From Streptomyces sp. NP160 (lineage in GTDB: Bacteria; Actinomycetota; Actinomycetes; Actinomycetales; Quadrisphaeraceae): 64,000 nt of DNA. The position numbers and the translations under genes are program-made. The notes under the pieces are model-generated. The model did not search any database. It saw nothing but the letters and a program-made list of their open reading frames with translations, and was not told the DNA's origin. Numbering within the stretch: the stretch's first letter is position 1; every line of letters starts with the position of its first letter. The stretch covers positions 1 through 64,000 of the forward strand of contig NZ_VDMJ01000016.1 of the NCBI RefSeq assembly GCF_006335115.1, read 5' to 3'. Shown here piece by piece: positions 11,619 through 20,779 of the stretch.

Positions 11619-12911
11619 TCAGGAGAGGGGGGCGAGGCGGGCGTCCTGAGCCGCGCGCAGCTCGTCCACCAGGCGCCCGGAGGGCACCTCGACCATGTCG
11701 TAGGTGATGACCGCGTCCTTCGGGACGTCGACCGTGAGCGTGCAGCCCGGCGCGAGGCCCAGCGGCAGCAGGCGCTGCGCGCGGGCGGTGCCGGCGTCCT
11801 CGGCCTGGCCGTAGACGTGGTACCCGCCGAGGCCGTCGATCGTGGTGCCCGCCGCCAGGTCCGTCTTGGCGGTGGTGAGCACCTCGACCTTCAGGTCGCC
11901 GGCGGCCACGAGGGCGGCGTCGTCGAAGTCGACGGCGCGGACCACCGTGGTGGGCACCTCGAAGTGGCACAGGTGGTACGGCGTGTAGAAGGAGTACAGC
12001 GGCCCCTCGCCCAGCTTGTAGAGGTTGAGGTAGTGCTGCTGCTTCGGGTCGTCGTGGGTGGCCAGCACGTAGACGCCCGGACCCGGCTTGGAGCCGACGA
12101 CGTAGTCGACGACACCGCCCTTGGCCTTGAGCTCCTCCACGTCGTAGCGGCTCGTGAGCTCGTCGACGTGGCCGCGGTGGTCCCAGCCGTTCATGCCGCG
12201 CTGCGGCACGGTCATGCCCCACGCGTTGGCCACGATCGCCTGCTCGAAGGAGATCTTCGTGCCGTCGGCGAAGCTCGTGACCATCCACGGGTCCTGGCCC
12301 CACTTCTCGGCGAAGCCCTGCTGCGTGGTGGGGGTGCGGTACGGGTCCTGCAGGCCCTTGATGTTGCCCGCCACCAGCGGGGTCAGGCCGATGCCGCGCA
12401 CGAAGCGCAGCAGGTTGACCGTCACGCCGGGCTGGTCGCCGTCGGCGCCGGTGAACATGACGCCGGCCGCGGCGAAGCGGCGGGCGATCTCGGGTCCGAC
12501 GGTCGCGTCGAGCTCGGCGTTCATCGTCACGACGGGCGTGCCGGCCTCCAGCGCGGCCATCGTCACCCGGGCGCCGTGCTCGACAGCGCCGGTCACGTCC
12601 ACCACGCAGTCCACGCCGTCGGCAGCGACCAGCTCGAGGGCGTCGGCGACGACCGCCGGGGTGCCCTCGCGGATGCTGCGCTCGAGATCGGCGCGGGAGT
12701 CGACGACCTTCGCCGCGGTGCCGGCCTCCTCGTAGGCGCGCAGGCCCTTGGCCTCGGTGCGGTTGGCGATCGCCACCAGCTCCATGCCGGGGGTGCTGTT
12801 GATGATCTGGTTGGCCAGACCGCGCCCCTGGAAGCCGGCGCCGACCATGCCGACCCGGATGGGCCGTCCCTCGCGCTGCCGCTTCGCCAGGGCGCTGTCA
12901 GTGATGATCAC
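11619..12911 (-). CDS. NAD(P)-dependent oxidoreductase with SAF domain
   Basis: This 430-residue enzyme has an N-terminal Rossmann fold (VGMVGAGFQGRGLANQI, residues about 20-36), followed by a homoserine-dehydrogenase-like middle region with VDCVVDVTGAVEHGA. The C-terminal SAF domain contains LAAGTTIDGLGGYHVYG and LPLGLAPGCTL. Such proteins occur in sugar-nucleotide and surface-polysaccharide clusters, but I know of no assigned reaction. The ATG overlaps the stop of the RmlC-like gene (ATGA), placing it in the operon epimerase - RmlC - this gene. I infer a late redox step on the same activated sugar. Confidence 0.78.
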   Translation of the reverse strand: MIITDSALAKRQREGRPIRVGMVGAGFQGRGLANQIINSTPGMELVAIANRTEAKGLRAYEEAGTAAKVVDSRADLERSIREGTPAVVADALELVAADGVDCVVDVTGAVEHGARVTMAALEAGTPVVTMNAELDATVGPEIARRFAAAGVMFTGADGDQPGVTVNLLRFVRGIGLTPLVAGNIKGLQDPYRTPTTQQGFAEKWGQDPWMVTSFADGTKISFEQAIVANAWGMTVPQRGMNGWDHRGHVDELTSRYDVEELKAKGGVVDYVVGSKPGPGVYVLATHDDPKQQHYLNLYKLGEGPLYSFYTPYHLCHFEVPTTVVRAVDFDDAALVAAGDLKVEVLTTAKTDLAAGTTIDGLGGYHVYGQAEDAGTARAQRLLPLGLAPGCTLTVDVPKDAVITYDMVEVPSGRLVDELRAAQDARLAPLS

Positions 12912-13459
12912 GAGGGGGCCTTTCCGCCGTTCTCGGCCAGCAGCGGCCAGGAGGCGTCCTTGTCGGAGATGACGGCCACCGGCACCGGCCAGGACAGGCC
13001 GAGGTCGGGGTCGTCGTGGCGCAGGCCGCGCTCCACGCCCGGGGTGTAGGGCGCGGAGACGTTGTAGGTGGCCTCGGTGTCGTCGACCAGGGTGATGAAC
13101 CCGTGCGCGAACATCGGGGGCACGTACAGCGCCACGTGGTTGTCCGCCGTCAGCTCGACGGACACGTGCTGCAGGTACGTGGGGGAGTCCGGGCGGACGT
13201 CCACGATCTGGTCCAGCAGGGCGCCGCGGGTGCAGCGGACCAGCTTGGCCTCCGGGGCCACGGGCAGCTGGTAGTGCATGCCGCGCAGCGTCCCGGCCCT
13301 CCTGTTGTAGGAGATGTTCGCCTGCACGAGCTCCGTGTCGAGCCCGGCCTCGGCGAACGCCGCCTTGTCGAAGGACCTGGCGAAGAACCCGCGCTCGTCG
13401 GTGTGCGGCTCGATGCGCACGATGGCGACGCCGTCGATGGGCGTCGTTTCTATCCTCAC
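12908..13459 (-). CDS. rfbC: dTDP-4-dehydrorhamnose 3,5-epimerase-like protein
   Basis: RmlC-type cupin epimerases invert C3 and/or C5 of a dTDP-4-keto-6-deoxyhexose. The 183 residues show the family order: IVRIEPHTDERGFFARSFD, then NISYNRRAGTLRGMHYQ with the catalytic-site His region, then DQIVDVRPDSPTY, YVPPMFAHGF and TYNVSAPYTPGVERGLRHDDP. I start at GTG 13459, which overlaps the upstream epimerase stop (GTGA). A longer frame continues upstream but is only a shadow of that gene. No RmlA, RmlB or RmlD is present in the window, so it may act on a sugar other than rhamnose together with its two operon partners. Confidence 0.88.
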   Translation of the reverse strand: MRIETTPIDGVAIVRIEPHTDERGFFARSFDKAAFAEAGLDTELVQANISYNRRAGTLRGMHYQLPVAPEAKLVRCTRGALLDQIVDVRPDSPTYLQHVSVELTADNHVALYVPPMFAHGFITLVDDTEATYNVSAPYTPGVERGLRHDDPDLGLSWPVPVAVISDKDASWPLLAENGGKAPS

Positions 13460-14481
13460 TTGCTGGTCCAGAACAGCTCTGCGTCGATCTGTCCGGTGCT
13501 CAGCAGGTGCTCGAGCTGCTTGAGGCGGGTGTGGCCGCGGCCGTTGAAGGTGGCCTCGTCGAGCTGGATCGCCTCGAAGACGTCGTGCAGCTGCTGGGCG
13601 CCGCGGGCGGCGTCCCACTGGCACTCGAAGTCCGGCAGGACCTTCTTGATCTTGTCGAAGTTCACCTTGTACGAGCGGTTGTCGGCGCTCGGCGGCCCGA
13701 AGCTCAGCTCGCAGCCCGGGAAGGCCGCGGCGACCTTCTCGGCGATGTCGCGCACCTGGTAGTTCTGCTCCTCCGAGCCCACGTTGAGCACCTCGCCGCG
13801 GACGGCCTCGACCGGGGCGGTGAGCACCCGGCGGATCGCCTGGGCGATGTCGAGGCCGTGCACCAGCGGGCGCCACGGGGTGCCGTCGCTGTTCATGGCG
13901 ATCTTGCCGGTGGTCCACGCCAGGCCGGCCAGGTTGTTCAGCACGATGTCGAAGCGCATGCGCGGGCTGGCCCCGAAGGCGGTGGCGTTGCGCAGGAACG
14001 TCGGCGCGAAGGTCTCGTCGGCCAGCGGGGCGACGTCGCGCTCGACGCGGGCCTTGCAGATCGCGTAGGCGGTCTGCGGGTTGACCGGGCTGGTCTCGTC
14101 GACGGTGCCCTCGGCGACGCCGTACACCGAGCAGCTCGACATGTAGACGAAGCGGCCGACGCCGGCCTCCTTGGCCACCGTGGCCAGGCGCACCGAGCCC
14201 TTGTGGTTGACGTCGTAGGTGACCTCGCCCAGCAGGTCGCCCAGGGGGTCGTTGCTCAGCTCGGCCATGTGGACCACCGCGTCGAAGCCGCGCAGGTCCT
14301 CGACCTGCACGTCGCGGATGTCCTTGGCGATCGTGGCGACCGTGCTCGTCACGCCGTTGTAGAGCCAGCCGTGCTTGTAGTAGCCGGTGTCCAGGCCCGT
14401 CACGTCGTGGCCGTCCTCGACCAGCAGGGGTGCCAGGAGGCAGCCCAGGTAGCCCTCGGTGCCCGTCACAAGGATCTTCAT
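13456..14481 (-). CDS. NAD-dependent epimerase/dehydratase (extended SDR)
   Basis: The 341-residue extended short-chain dehydrogenase has the glycine-rich NAD motif VTGTEGYLG at residues 5-13, the VHMAELSNDP substrate loop, the MSSCSVYG serine motif and the YAICK catalytic Tyr/Lys. This is the family of GalE-type epimerases and 4,6-dehydratases that remodel nucleotide sugars. The final about 60 residues are longer than in typical GalE. It begins the operon with rfbC, the SAF oxidoreductase, GT4 and GH26 genes. It likely generates the keto-sugar used by its neighbours; the precise substrate is not predictable. Confidence 0.87.
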   Translation of the reverse strand: MKILVTGTEGYLGCLLAPLLVEDGHDVTGLDTGYYKHGWLYNGVTSTVATIAKDIRDVQVEDLRGFDAVVHMAELSNDPLGDLLGEVTYDVNHKGSVRLATVAKEAGVGRFVYMSSCSVYGVAEGTVDETSPVNPQTAYAICKARVERDVAPLADETFAPTFLRNATAFGASPRMRFDIVLNNLAGLAWTTGKIAMNSDGTPWRPLVHGLDIAQAIRRVLTAPVEAVRGEVLNVGSEEQNYQVRDIAEKVAAAFPGCELSFGPPSADNRSYKVNFDKIKKVLPDFECQWDAARGAQQLHDVFEAIQLDEATFNGRGHTRLKQLEHLLSTGQIDAELFWTSK

Positions 14482-14646
14482 GGTGGAGCGGCCCCCGCCT
14501 GTCGTCGTTTCTCGGCCCGTGCAAGGAATCGGCGCCCACGCTAACGGGCCGTGACGGGAGCTCCGCCTCTCGCGTCCGGCGGACGGGTGAGGCGCCCGCG
14601 GCCCGTCACACGTCTGCCGGAGCGCCCGGCGTCCGTGACCTGCGGG

Positions 14647-15591
14647 TCAGCCGCGGGTGACGACGCGCCCGCCGACCGTCGCCGTCGTCGTCGCCGCACC
14701 GACCGCGTAGGCCCAGTGCTCGCGGGCGCGCCTGCGGTCACCCCTGGCCACCTGCTCCGCGGCGCGCACGGCGTAGCCGGCCGCCGTGAGCGCGCGCATC
14801 ACCAGCGCCGGCAGGAGGGCGTGGTGCTTGCGGACGTAGCGGGCCATGGACGCCCCGCGCAGGCGCATCATCTCCAGGCTGGGGGCGCCGGAGCCGCCGC
14901 TGGAGCCGGGGACGAGCACGTCGGTGCGCAGCACCTCGTGCAGCCCGGCGGCGCGGGCGGCGCGCCCGAAGGCCATGTCCTCGTTGTAGACGTAGAAGTC
15001 GGTGTCGAACCCGCCCAGGCGCTCGAACACCTCGCGGCGCACCGCCATGCAGCCACCGCTGACCCAGTCGACGCGCAGCGGCTGGTTGGCGCGCGGTTTG
15101 GCGTACACACCCGCGGTGGGCAGGCGCTTGTGCAGGCCGGCGGCGTGCACGGCGACGCGGCGCACCGTCGGCTCCCATCCGCCGCAGCCGATCTGCGGCT
15201 GCCCCGCCTCGGGGCCGTCCGCGTCCACGATGCACGCGCCGCTGGCTGCGACGTCCTCGTGCCGGCGGACGTCCGCCACGACGGCTGCCAGGTGCGCGGG
15301 GGTGGGACGGACGTCGGGGTTGACGAAGAGCACCACCTCGGCGCAGGAGCTCAGGGCGCCCCGCGTGGCGGCGCGGGCGAAGCCGACGCCGCCACCGGCC
15401 AGGTAGCGCCCGTTCGGCCGGGCCTCCACCACGCCGCGCAGGCCGTCGGAGCCGTCGGAGTTGTCGACGACGACGATGGGCAGGTCGCCGGGGAGCCCGG
15501 CCAGCATCTGCTCGACCTGGGCGCGGCTGCGGTAGGCGACCACCACCAGCTCGACGTCCTCGAGGGCGTGCTGCGGGGTTTGAGGGGGCAC
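14647..15591 (-). CDS. GT2-family glycosyltransferase (rhamnosyltransferase-like)
   Basis: The 314-residue inverting GT-A enzyme has the N-terminal block VELVVVAYRSR, VVVDNSDGSD and a central FVNPDVRPTP that supplies the metal-binding acid. SGGCMAVRREVFERLGGFD and YNEDMAFGRRA-like residues follow. This layout is that of WbbL/RfbF-type rhamnosyltransferases. The start is the GTG at 15591, with GGAGG eight bases upstream; the open frame extends much further but only as a shadow of the opposite-strand GH26 gene. It is probably soluble or peripheral and adds one sugar to the EPS repeat unit. It is a single gene, diverging from the GH26 copy 2 gene. Confidence 0.88.
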   Translation of the reverse strand: MPPQTPQHALEDVELVVVAYRSRAQVEQMLAGLPGDLPIVVVDNSDGSDGLRGVVEARPNGRYLAGGGVGFARAATRGALSSCAEVVLFVNPDVRPTPAHLAAVVADVRRHEDVAASGACIVDADGPEAGQPQIGCGGWEPTVRRVAVHAAGLHKRLPTAGVYAKPRANQPLRVDWVSGGCMAVRREVFERLGGFDTDFYVYNEDMAFGRAARAAGLHEVLRTDVLVPGSSGGSGAPSLEMMRLRGASMARYVRKHHALLPALVMRALTAAGYAVRAAEQVARGDRRRAREHWAYAVGAATTTATVGGRVVTRG

Positions 15592-15987
15592 CGGTCCTCC
15601 AGGTGGGCCTGTGATCTGCGCGAGCTCACGGGGGCGCTGCGTGGTGGGCGCCACCCGAACGGGTGAGCGGTGGTGTCGTCCGCGCCTCGGCGGGAAACCC
15701 TCACCCCGCGGGAACGTTACGCGAGTCGGGCGGTCAGCACCCTCGTCCGGCCGCGACGGGTCCCCCGCTCGGCCCCCGGGTGCGAGACCATGGGAGCAGT
15801 CCGGCACCACGCTCGGGGCCGGTCCGCGACGAACCCAGCGCAGCACACGCGCGCAGGGGCTCGCGCACCGCCCGTCCCGCCGCAGGCCCCGACCCGCGGC
15901 CGGGGGCTCCCGCGGCCCAGCGCCGCACCAGCACCCAGCACCTGCAGACCAGCCGCCCAGCACGCGCACACCAGGGGGAGAGCACCG
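15592..15987. other. Divergent control region with palindrome
   Basis: This 396-base gap separates the GT2 gene (leftward) from GH26 copy 2 (rightward). It contains a perfect 14-base palindrome CACCCGAACGGGTG at 15652-15665, about 60 bases upstream of the GT2 start, and a less GC-rich stretch around 15700-15720 (GGGAACGTTACGCG). The palindrome is a plausible operator for one or both genes. I see no protein or RNA gene in it; the open frames here have no matching start or composition signal. Confidence 0.45.
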
Positions 15988-17124
15988 ATGGCCGCCACGC
16001 CGCCGTCCACGTCCGAGAGGCCCGCGGCCCCGACGCCGCCCGAGCCGCACCACCCCTCGCGCCGCCGCGCGATCGGCATCGGCGCCGGCGCCCTGGCCTC
16101 GGCCGGCCTGGCCGCCTGGGCCGGCGTGCGCGTGTTCGGCGCCGGCGAGGAGGCCCCGGCCCCCGCTCCCGTGGAGTCCCCCACCCCCACCGAGACGCCG
16201 TTCGTGCCCGCGGAGTGGATGTCCGGCGCCGCCGGCGAGGGGGTCCGCGACGGCTCCTACGCCGCCGCGCGCGGCAGCGAGCTGGACATCTCCGCCACGT
16301 GGTTCGACAACAACGAGGCGATGGTCAAGCTCTACACGCTGCAGCCCGGCGAGGAGTACGCGGACTGGACCAAGCCCCTCGACGTGGCCGTCGGCGCCAT
16401 CGACGACGACGAGGGCGAGTCGTGGGCCGAAGCGGCCACCGGGGCCTACGAGGACCGCTGGCGCGAGTCCCTGACGCTGCTGCGCGACACCTGGGGCGCC
16501 CGCACCGCGACGATGTACATCCGCTTCGCGCACGAGCTGAACGGCAACTGGTACGGCTGGCGCGTCCGCTCCGACGAGGTCGAGGACTTCAAGACCTCCT
16601 GGCGGCGGTACCGCGCGCTGCAGCAGGAGATCTTCCCCGCGGCCAAGCTCGTGCTCTGCATGAACCGCGAGTCCGTGCGGGACACCGAGGCCGGCGACCC
16701 CGGCCTGGACTGGCGCACCCTGTACCCGGGCGAGGGCCAGGTCGACGTCATGAGCGTCGACTACTACAACCAGTTCCCCTCGGTGGAGACCGACGAGGGC
16801 TGGGACGCCGCGATGACGCAGGTGGACCAGTGGGGCGCGCCCAAGGGCCTGCAGGGGCACCTCGACTTCGCGAAGAGCGTCGGGCTGCCGCTGGCGGTCT
16901 CGGAGTGGTCCGGCAACGCCGAGGAGGGCGACATGCCCGTCTTCGTGCGCCGGATGAACGACTTCTTCGCCCGCAACGGCGGCACCGGCGCGGGTCAGGT
17001 CCTCTACGAGGTGCAGTTCAACGTCATCATGCAGGGCGAGGAGGTCCCCGACCAGTGGCTGCTCGTCAGCCCGGCCACGCGGATGCCCGAGTCCCAGGCG
17101 ATGTACACCAGCCTCGACTGGTAG
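15988..17124 (+). CDS. Secreted GH26-like glycanase, copy 2
   Basis: The ATG at 15988 follows GGGGGAG and gives 378 residues. The leader SRRRAIGIGAGALASAGLAA is twin-arginine-like, and a Pro/Thr/Glu linker (residues 52-75) leads into the catalytic domain. FAHELNGNWYGW contains the likely acid/base E183, and VSEWSG contains the likely nucleophile E306; YYNQFP lies between. Overall it is closer to the catalytic domain of copy 3 than to copy 1, sharing RYRALQQEIFP, NRESV and GQ(V/I)LYEVQFN-like blocks. A mature exported endo-glycanase or lyase-like trimming enzyme for EPS is inferred. It ends in a strong hairpin shared with the converging gene. Confidence 0.82.
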   Translation: MAATPPSTSERPAAPTPPEPHHPSRRRAIGIGAGALASAGLAAWAGVRVFGAGEEAPAPAPVESPTPTETPFVPAEWMSGAAGEGVRDGSYAAARGSELDISATWFDNNEAMVKLYTLQPGEEYADWTKPLDVAVGAIDDDEGESWAEAATGAYEDRWRESLTLLRDTWGARTATMYIRFAHELNGNWYGWRVRSDEVEDFKTSWRRYRALQQEIFPAAKLVLCMNRESVRDTEAGDPGLDWRTLYPGEGQVDVMSVDYYNQFPSVETDEGWDAAMTQVDQWGAPKGLQGHLDFAKSVGLPLAVSEWSGNAEEGDMPVFVRRMNDFFARNGGTGAGQVLYEVQFNVIMQGEEVPDQWLLVSPATRMPESQAMYTSLDW

Positions 17125-17147
17125 CCGGCAGCCGCTGGCGCAGCGCA

Positions 17148-17188
17148 CACGAGGGCCCCCGGACCAAGCAGGTCCGGGGGCCCTCGTG
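17148..17188. terminator. Bidirectional terminator
   Basis: Perfect 18-base arms (17148-17165 and 17171-17188) surround a 5-base AAGCA loop. The hairpin lies between convergent genes ending at 17124 and 17206, without a T-run. Confidence 0.85.
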
Positions 17189-17205
17189 CGCGTCGGCCGG
17201 TCTGC

Positions 17206-18126
17206 TCAGGCCTTCGCGCCGTCGGAGAGCAGGCCCTGCTGCGCGCCCCAGGCCAGGGACTCGGCCGAGACGCGCTCCCAGTCGGTGCCGGTGGCGATGC
17301 GCATCTGCTCCATGTGCGTGGCCAGGTTCGGCTCCACCGCCAGGAACGTGCGCCGGCGGCTGGGACGCCGGCTCAGCGCCCGCGCCACCGTGACCAGCAG
17401 GAAGGGCAGGATCAGTGCGTCGCGCACCCTCATCTTGAGGCTGCGTCCCCGCTCGTAGAGCGGGTGCAGCAGGTCGTACGGGCGGTACGGGCTGAAGCCC
17501 TGCACGGCCACGCACGTGTCGTGGTCCCGCAGCATGTTCTTGTGGGGGAGCATGCAGAGCCGGAAGATCCCCTTGTCCTCGCGCAGCGCGCGCAGGCGCA
17601 CACCGAGGCTCGACGTGGTGCTCTGGATGCGCACCCAGTCGCGGCCCTCGGAGCGGTACGGCCCCAGCTGCACCCAGCCCGGCGGCGGCTCCGACGGCGG
17701 CTCGTCGGGGCCGTGGACGGTGCGGTCCGGGGTGGACCCGTACAGCCCGAAGTACTGCGCCGGCACGGCCTCCGGCCCGTCCGCAGCGGCGACCAGGGCC
17801 GTGAAGGCCTCCGGGTGGTAGAGGTAGTCGTCCTCGCTGAACCACACGACGTCGTCGTCGGACCAGTCGGAGTCGACGGCGAGGCTGATGGCGCCCCAGT
17901 AGGAGCCGCGCATGCCGGCGCCGGACAGCTCCACCACGCGGCCCGCGCCGTCCATCAGGCGCCGCAGCTCCGGCGCCACCGGGCCGTCGTTGAGGAAGAC
18001 GACGTCGGCCTCGACGGCCTGCGCGGCGCGCAGGAAGGAGACCAGGCAGGTCAGCTTGCTGTAGCCCTCGGGCCTGTCCTTCTCGTTCTCACCGCCCCAC
18101 GAGCGGTACACCACCCTCAGTGCCAC
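17206..18126 (-). CDS. Glycosyltransferase-like protein, EDDY family copy B
   Basis: This 306-residue paralogue of the protein at 8143-9096 keeps LRVVYRSWGGEN, VVFLNDGPV, the acidic VVWFSEDDYLYHP motif, RIQSTTSS and GIFRLCMLPHKNMLRDHD. No signal peptide is visible; a short basic/hydrophobic segment around LRVRDALILPFLLV may contact the membrane. I infer a GT-A-like glycosyltransferase of an unnamed family, acting within the same EPS pathway as copy A. It is monocistronic, starting GTG at 18126, and divergent from the ExoA-like GT2 gene. Confidence 0.65.
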   Translation of the reverse strand: MALRVVYRSWGGENEKDRPEGYSKLTCLVSFLRAAQAVEADVVFLNDGPVAPELRRLMDGAGRVVELSGAGMRGSYWGAISLAVDSDWSDDDVVWFSEDDYLYHPEAFTALVAAADGPEAVPAQYFGLYGSTPDRTVHGPDEPPSEPPPGWVQLGPYRSEGRDWVRIQSTTSSLGVRLRALREDKGIFRLCMLPHKNMLRDHDTCVAVQGFSPYRPYDLLHPLYERGRSLKMRVRDALILPFLLVTVARALSRRPSRRRTFLAVEPNLATHMEQMRIATGTDWERVSAESLAWGAQQGLLSDGAKA

Positions 18127-18265
18127 GTGCAGTCCTTCCTCGGGCCTTCTCGGTGAGGCCGGTGCGTGTGGACCCGGCCACGGGTCAGTCCGAGCACCCC
18201 TGCGTGCCCCACCGCCGACGGTACCGTCCCTCGGCCGAGAGGTTGACGTTGCGGAAGGGGGGCGT

Positions 18266-18279
18266 CACCCGACCGGGTC
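18266..18279. promoter_or_regulatory. CACCCG-type element in divergent region
   Basis: TCACCCGACCGGGT resembles the perfect palindrome CACCCGAACGGGTG at 15652-15665 (half-sites CACCCG and CGGGT). It lies between the divergent genes starting at 18126 and 18351. This is only a candidate operator; two sites cannot establish a motif. Confidence 0.3.
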
Positions 18280-18350
18280 GCTGGGCGCAGACGGCGCGCC
18301 CGCCACCCGCGTAGATTCGCGGGAGACCCGTCTTCCCTGAGGAGGTGCGC

Positions 18351-19427
18351 GTGAGCGCCCTGACCGACGCCGCCCGCCCGGGCAGCCCGGCGCACGACGC
18401 GCGAGCCGCCGGCACTCGAGAGCACGGTGCAGCCGCCCCCGCCGTCGTCGAGGTGACGGTGCTGGTGCCCGCTCGGAACGAGCTCGGCTCCATCGAGCGC
18501 TGCCTGGGGTCGGTGCTGTCCCAGCGGGGCGTCGACTTCGAGGTCGTCGTCGTCGACAACGGCTCCACCGACGGCACCACCGAGCTGCTCGAGGCCATCG
18601 CTGAGCGCGACCCGCGGGTGGTCGTCGTGCACCAGCCGGTGCCGTCCATCCCCGTCAGCCTCAACGCCGGGCTCGACCGCGCCCGCGGTCGCTGGCTGGT
18701 CCGCGTCGACGCGCACTCCACCATCAGCGAGGGCTACCTCGCCCACGCCGTGGAGCGCCTGCGCGAGGGCCGGTGGGCTGCCGTCGGCGGCCGCAAGACG
18801 GCCGTGGGCCGCACGCCGGTGGGGCGCGCCGTGGCCGCCGTCCTCAACTCCAAGCTCGCGGTGGGCGGCTCGACCTACCACTGGGGGACCGAGGAGCAGG
18901 TGGTCGACCACGTGCCCTTCGGCTGCTACCCGACGGAGCTGGTGCGCCAGCTGGGCGGGTGGGACACCGAGATCGCCAACAACGAGGACTTCGAGTTCGA
19001 CCAGCGGCTGCGCAGCCGCGGCGAGATCCTCTTCGACCCGGCGCTGACCATCGACTGGGACTCCCGCGAGACCGTCGGCGCGCTGTACCGGCAGTACCGC
19101 CGCTACGGGACCGGCAAGCCGGGGGTCGCACTGCGCCACCCCGGGAGCATGAAGCCGCGCCACCTCGCGCCGCCGCTGCTCGTGGCCTACCTCGCCGGCG
19201 CCGCGGTGCTGGGCCTGCGCCGGCCGGGCCTGGCGCTCGCCGCCGTCGCCCCGTACGCCGCGGGCGTGGCGGTGCTCGGGTCGCGCATCGGGAGGTCTGC
19301 GCCGGCCGGCGCCGACAAGGCAGCGATCCCGCTCGCGCTGGCCGCCATGCAGGTCGGCTGGGGGGTCGGGTTCTGGCGCGGCGTCAGCACCCTGCTGCGC
19401 CGTTCCGGCGCGCGGCGCGGCGCGTGA
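18351..19427 (+). CDS. GT2-family glycosyltransferase, ExoA-like
   Basis: The GTG at 18351 has GAGGAGG five bases upstream and gives 358 residues; GTG 18345 is in frame but too close to that site. The GT2 domain shows VTVLVPARNELGSIERCL, VVVDNGSTDGT and the acidic motif RVDAHST (DAH in place of DxD), then FGCYPTELVRQLGGWDTE and NNEDFEFDQRL. Two or three C-terminal hydrophobic segments (from about residue 270) anchor it in the membrane. The arrangement matches ExoA of succinoglycan synthesis. Its stop overlaps the start of the polymerase gene (GTGA), so the two are coupled. Confidence 0.87.
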   Translation: MSALTDAARPGSPAHDARAAGTREHGAAAPAVVEVTVLVPARNELGSIERCLGSVLSQRGVDFEVVVVDNGSTDGTTELLEAIAERDPRVVVVHQPVPSIPVSLNAGLDRARGRWLVRVDAHSTISEGYLAHAVERLREGRWAAVGGRKTAVGRTPVGRAVAAVLNSKLAVGGSTYHWGTEEQVVDHVPFGCYPTELVRQLGGWDTEIANNEDFEFDQRLRSRGEILFDPALTIDWDSRETVGALYRQYRRYGTGKPGVALRHPGSMKPRHLAPPLLVAYLAGAAVLGLRRPGLALAAVAPYAAGVAVLGSRIGRSAPAGADKAAIPLALAAMQVGWGVGFWRGVSTLLRRSGARRGA

Positions 19428-20779
19428 GCGCCACCGCAGCGGCCCTGGCGCGCATCGCCCGCGGCCCCGCCGCGCGGCACGAGGAGGTGCCGCACCTGCA
19501 CCCTGTCGACGAGGTGCGACCCAGCCGCACCGACCTGCGCATCGTCAGCGTCTTCACGGTGCTGCTCGTCCTGACCAACCGCATCGGCGTGCCTGCGGGC
19601 GAGACAGCGATCTCCGTGGGCATCCCGCTGGCCTACGCGTTCTCCGCCGTCATGCTCTACCGCGGGGTGCTGCGCGTGGACCGCCTGCGCGGTGAGCTGT
19701 ACCTGCTGGCCGTGGGCGCCACGCTGGCCACCACCGCGTACGTCGCCATCTCCGGGCGCGACTTCTCCATGACGTCGTACCTGCTGCTGGTGGTGGTGTA
19801 CCTGCCGTGGATCCTCAGCAGCGGCGGCCGGGCGGGGCGTGACGTGGTGGTCGCGGCGGGACGCGCCTTCGTCGGCACGATGCTCGTGCTGTCCGTGGTC
19901 GGCGTGCTGCAGTTCACCAGCCAGGTCGTGGGCGTCTGGAGCTTCACCGACTACCTGTCGGACTGGGTGCCCACCGGCTGGATCGTGCCGTTCTACAACT
20001 TCGACAACCCGCTCGGGTACGACAACCCCGTCCGCAAGGCCAACGCGTTCGTGCTCCTGGAGCCGTCGTTCCTGTCGCAGTACGCCGCGCTCGCCGTGCT
20101 CGTGGGGCTCGTCATCGGCGTGCGCGCCTGGAAGCAGGCGGTGCTGCTCGCGGGCGTGGCCTCCGCGGTCTCGGGCACCGGTGTGCTGCTGCTGGCCGTC
20201 GGGGGGCTGCTGGTGGTGGCGCGCGCCCCCAAGCTCGTGCGTCCCAGCCACCTGGTGGCCGGAGCGGTCGGCGTGCTGGTGGTCTTCGCGACGCCCGTGG
20301 CCGACACCCTGCTGAGCCGCCGCGGCGAGCTGTCGGAGCCCGGCTCCAGCGGCTACGCGCGCTTCGTCTCGCCCTACCAGGAGGTGCTGAAGGGCCTGGC
20401 CGAGGAGACCCAGCGCAACATCGTGGGCGCCGGCGCGGGCATGACCGAGCGCCTGCTGGCCTCCAACCGCTACGGCGGCGGTGACGACGTCCTCTACGGC
20501 GTCATCCCCAAGCTCTTCTTCGAGTACGGGCTCGTCGCGGGTGGTCTCGTGCTGCTCTTCCTCGTGCTCGCGGTCCTCGACAGGGCCCCGCTGCCCGTGG
20601 TGCCCGTCGCGATGCTCTTCATGGTGCTGGTGCTCTCCGGGGCGCTGCTGCAGCCCCAGACGGCCTACCTCGTGTGGCTGCTGTCCAGCATCGGCGGTGG
20701 TGACGTGGTGCGCCGGGTGGTGCTGAGGCGCCAGGAGGCCCGCAGCGCCCCACCGGCCGAGCTGGCGTCGTCGTCCTGA
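19424..20779 (+). CDS. O-antigen ligase/Wzy-like polymerase
   Basis: This 451-residue integral membrane protein has about ten hydrophobic segments, starting after a 35-residue cytosolic tail. Between membrane segments sits a large polar region containing SEPGSSGYARFVSPYQEVLKG-like residues followed by GAGAGM, the usual pattern for O-antigen ligases and Wzy polymerases. It probably joins flipped EPS repeat units on the outer membrane face. The start is GTG 19424, overlapping the upstream GT2 stop; the longer open frame is a shadow of that gene. The Wzx, Wzz-like and WbaP-type partners are all in the same locus. Confidence 0.85.
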   Translation: MSATAAALARIARGPAARHEEVPHLHPVDEVRPSRTDLRIVSVFTVLLVLTNRIGVPAGETAISVGIPLAYAFSAVMLYRGVLRVDRLRGELYLLAVGATLATTAYVAISGRDFSMTSYLLLVVVYLPWILSSGGRAGRDVVVAAGRAFVGTMLVLSVVGVLQFTSQVVGVWSFTDYLSDWVPTGWIVPFYNFDNPLGYDNPVRKANAFVLLEPSFLSQYAALAVLVGLVIGVRAWKQAVLLAGVASAVSGTGVLLLAVGGLLVVARAPKLVRPSHLVAGAVGVLVVFATPVADTLLSRRGELSEPGSSGYARFVSPYQEVLKGLAEETQRNIVGAGAGMTERLLASNRYGGGDDVLYGVIPKLFFEYGLVAGGLVLLFLVLAVLDRAPLPVVPVAMLFMVLVLSGALLQPQTAYLVWLLSSIGGGDVVRRVVLRRQEARSAPPAELASSS

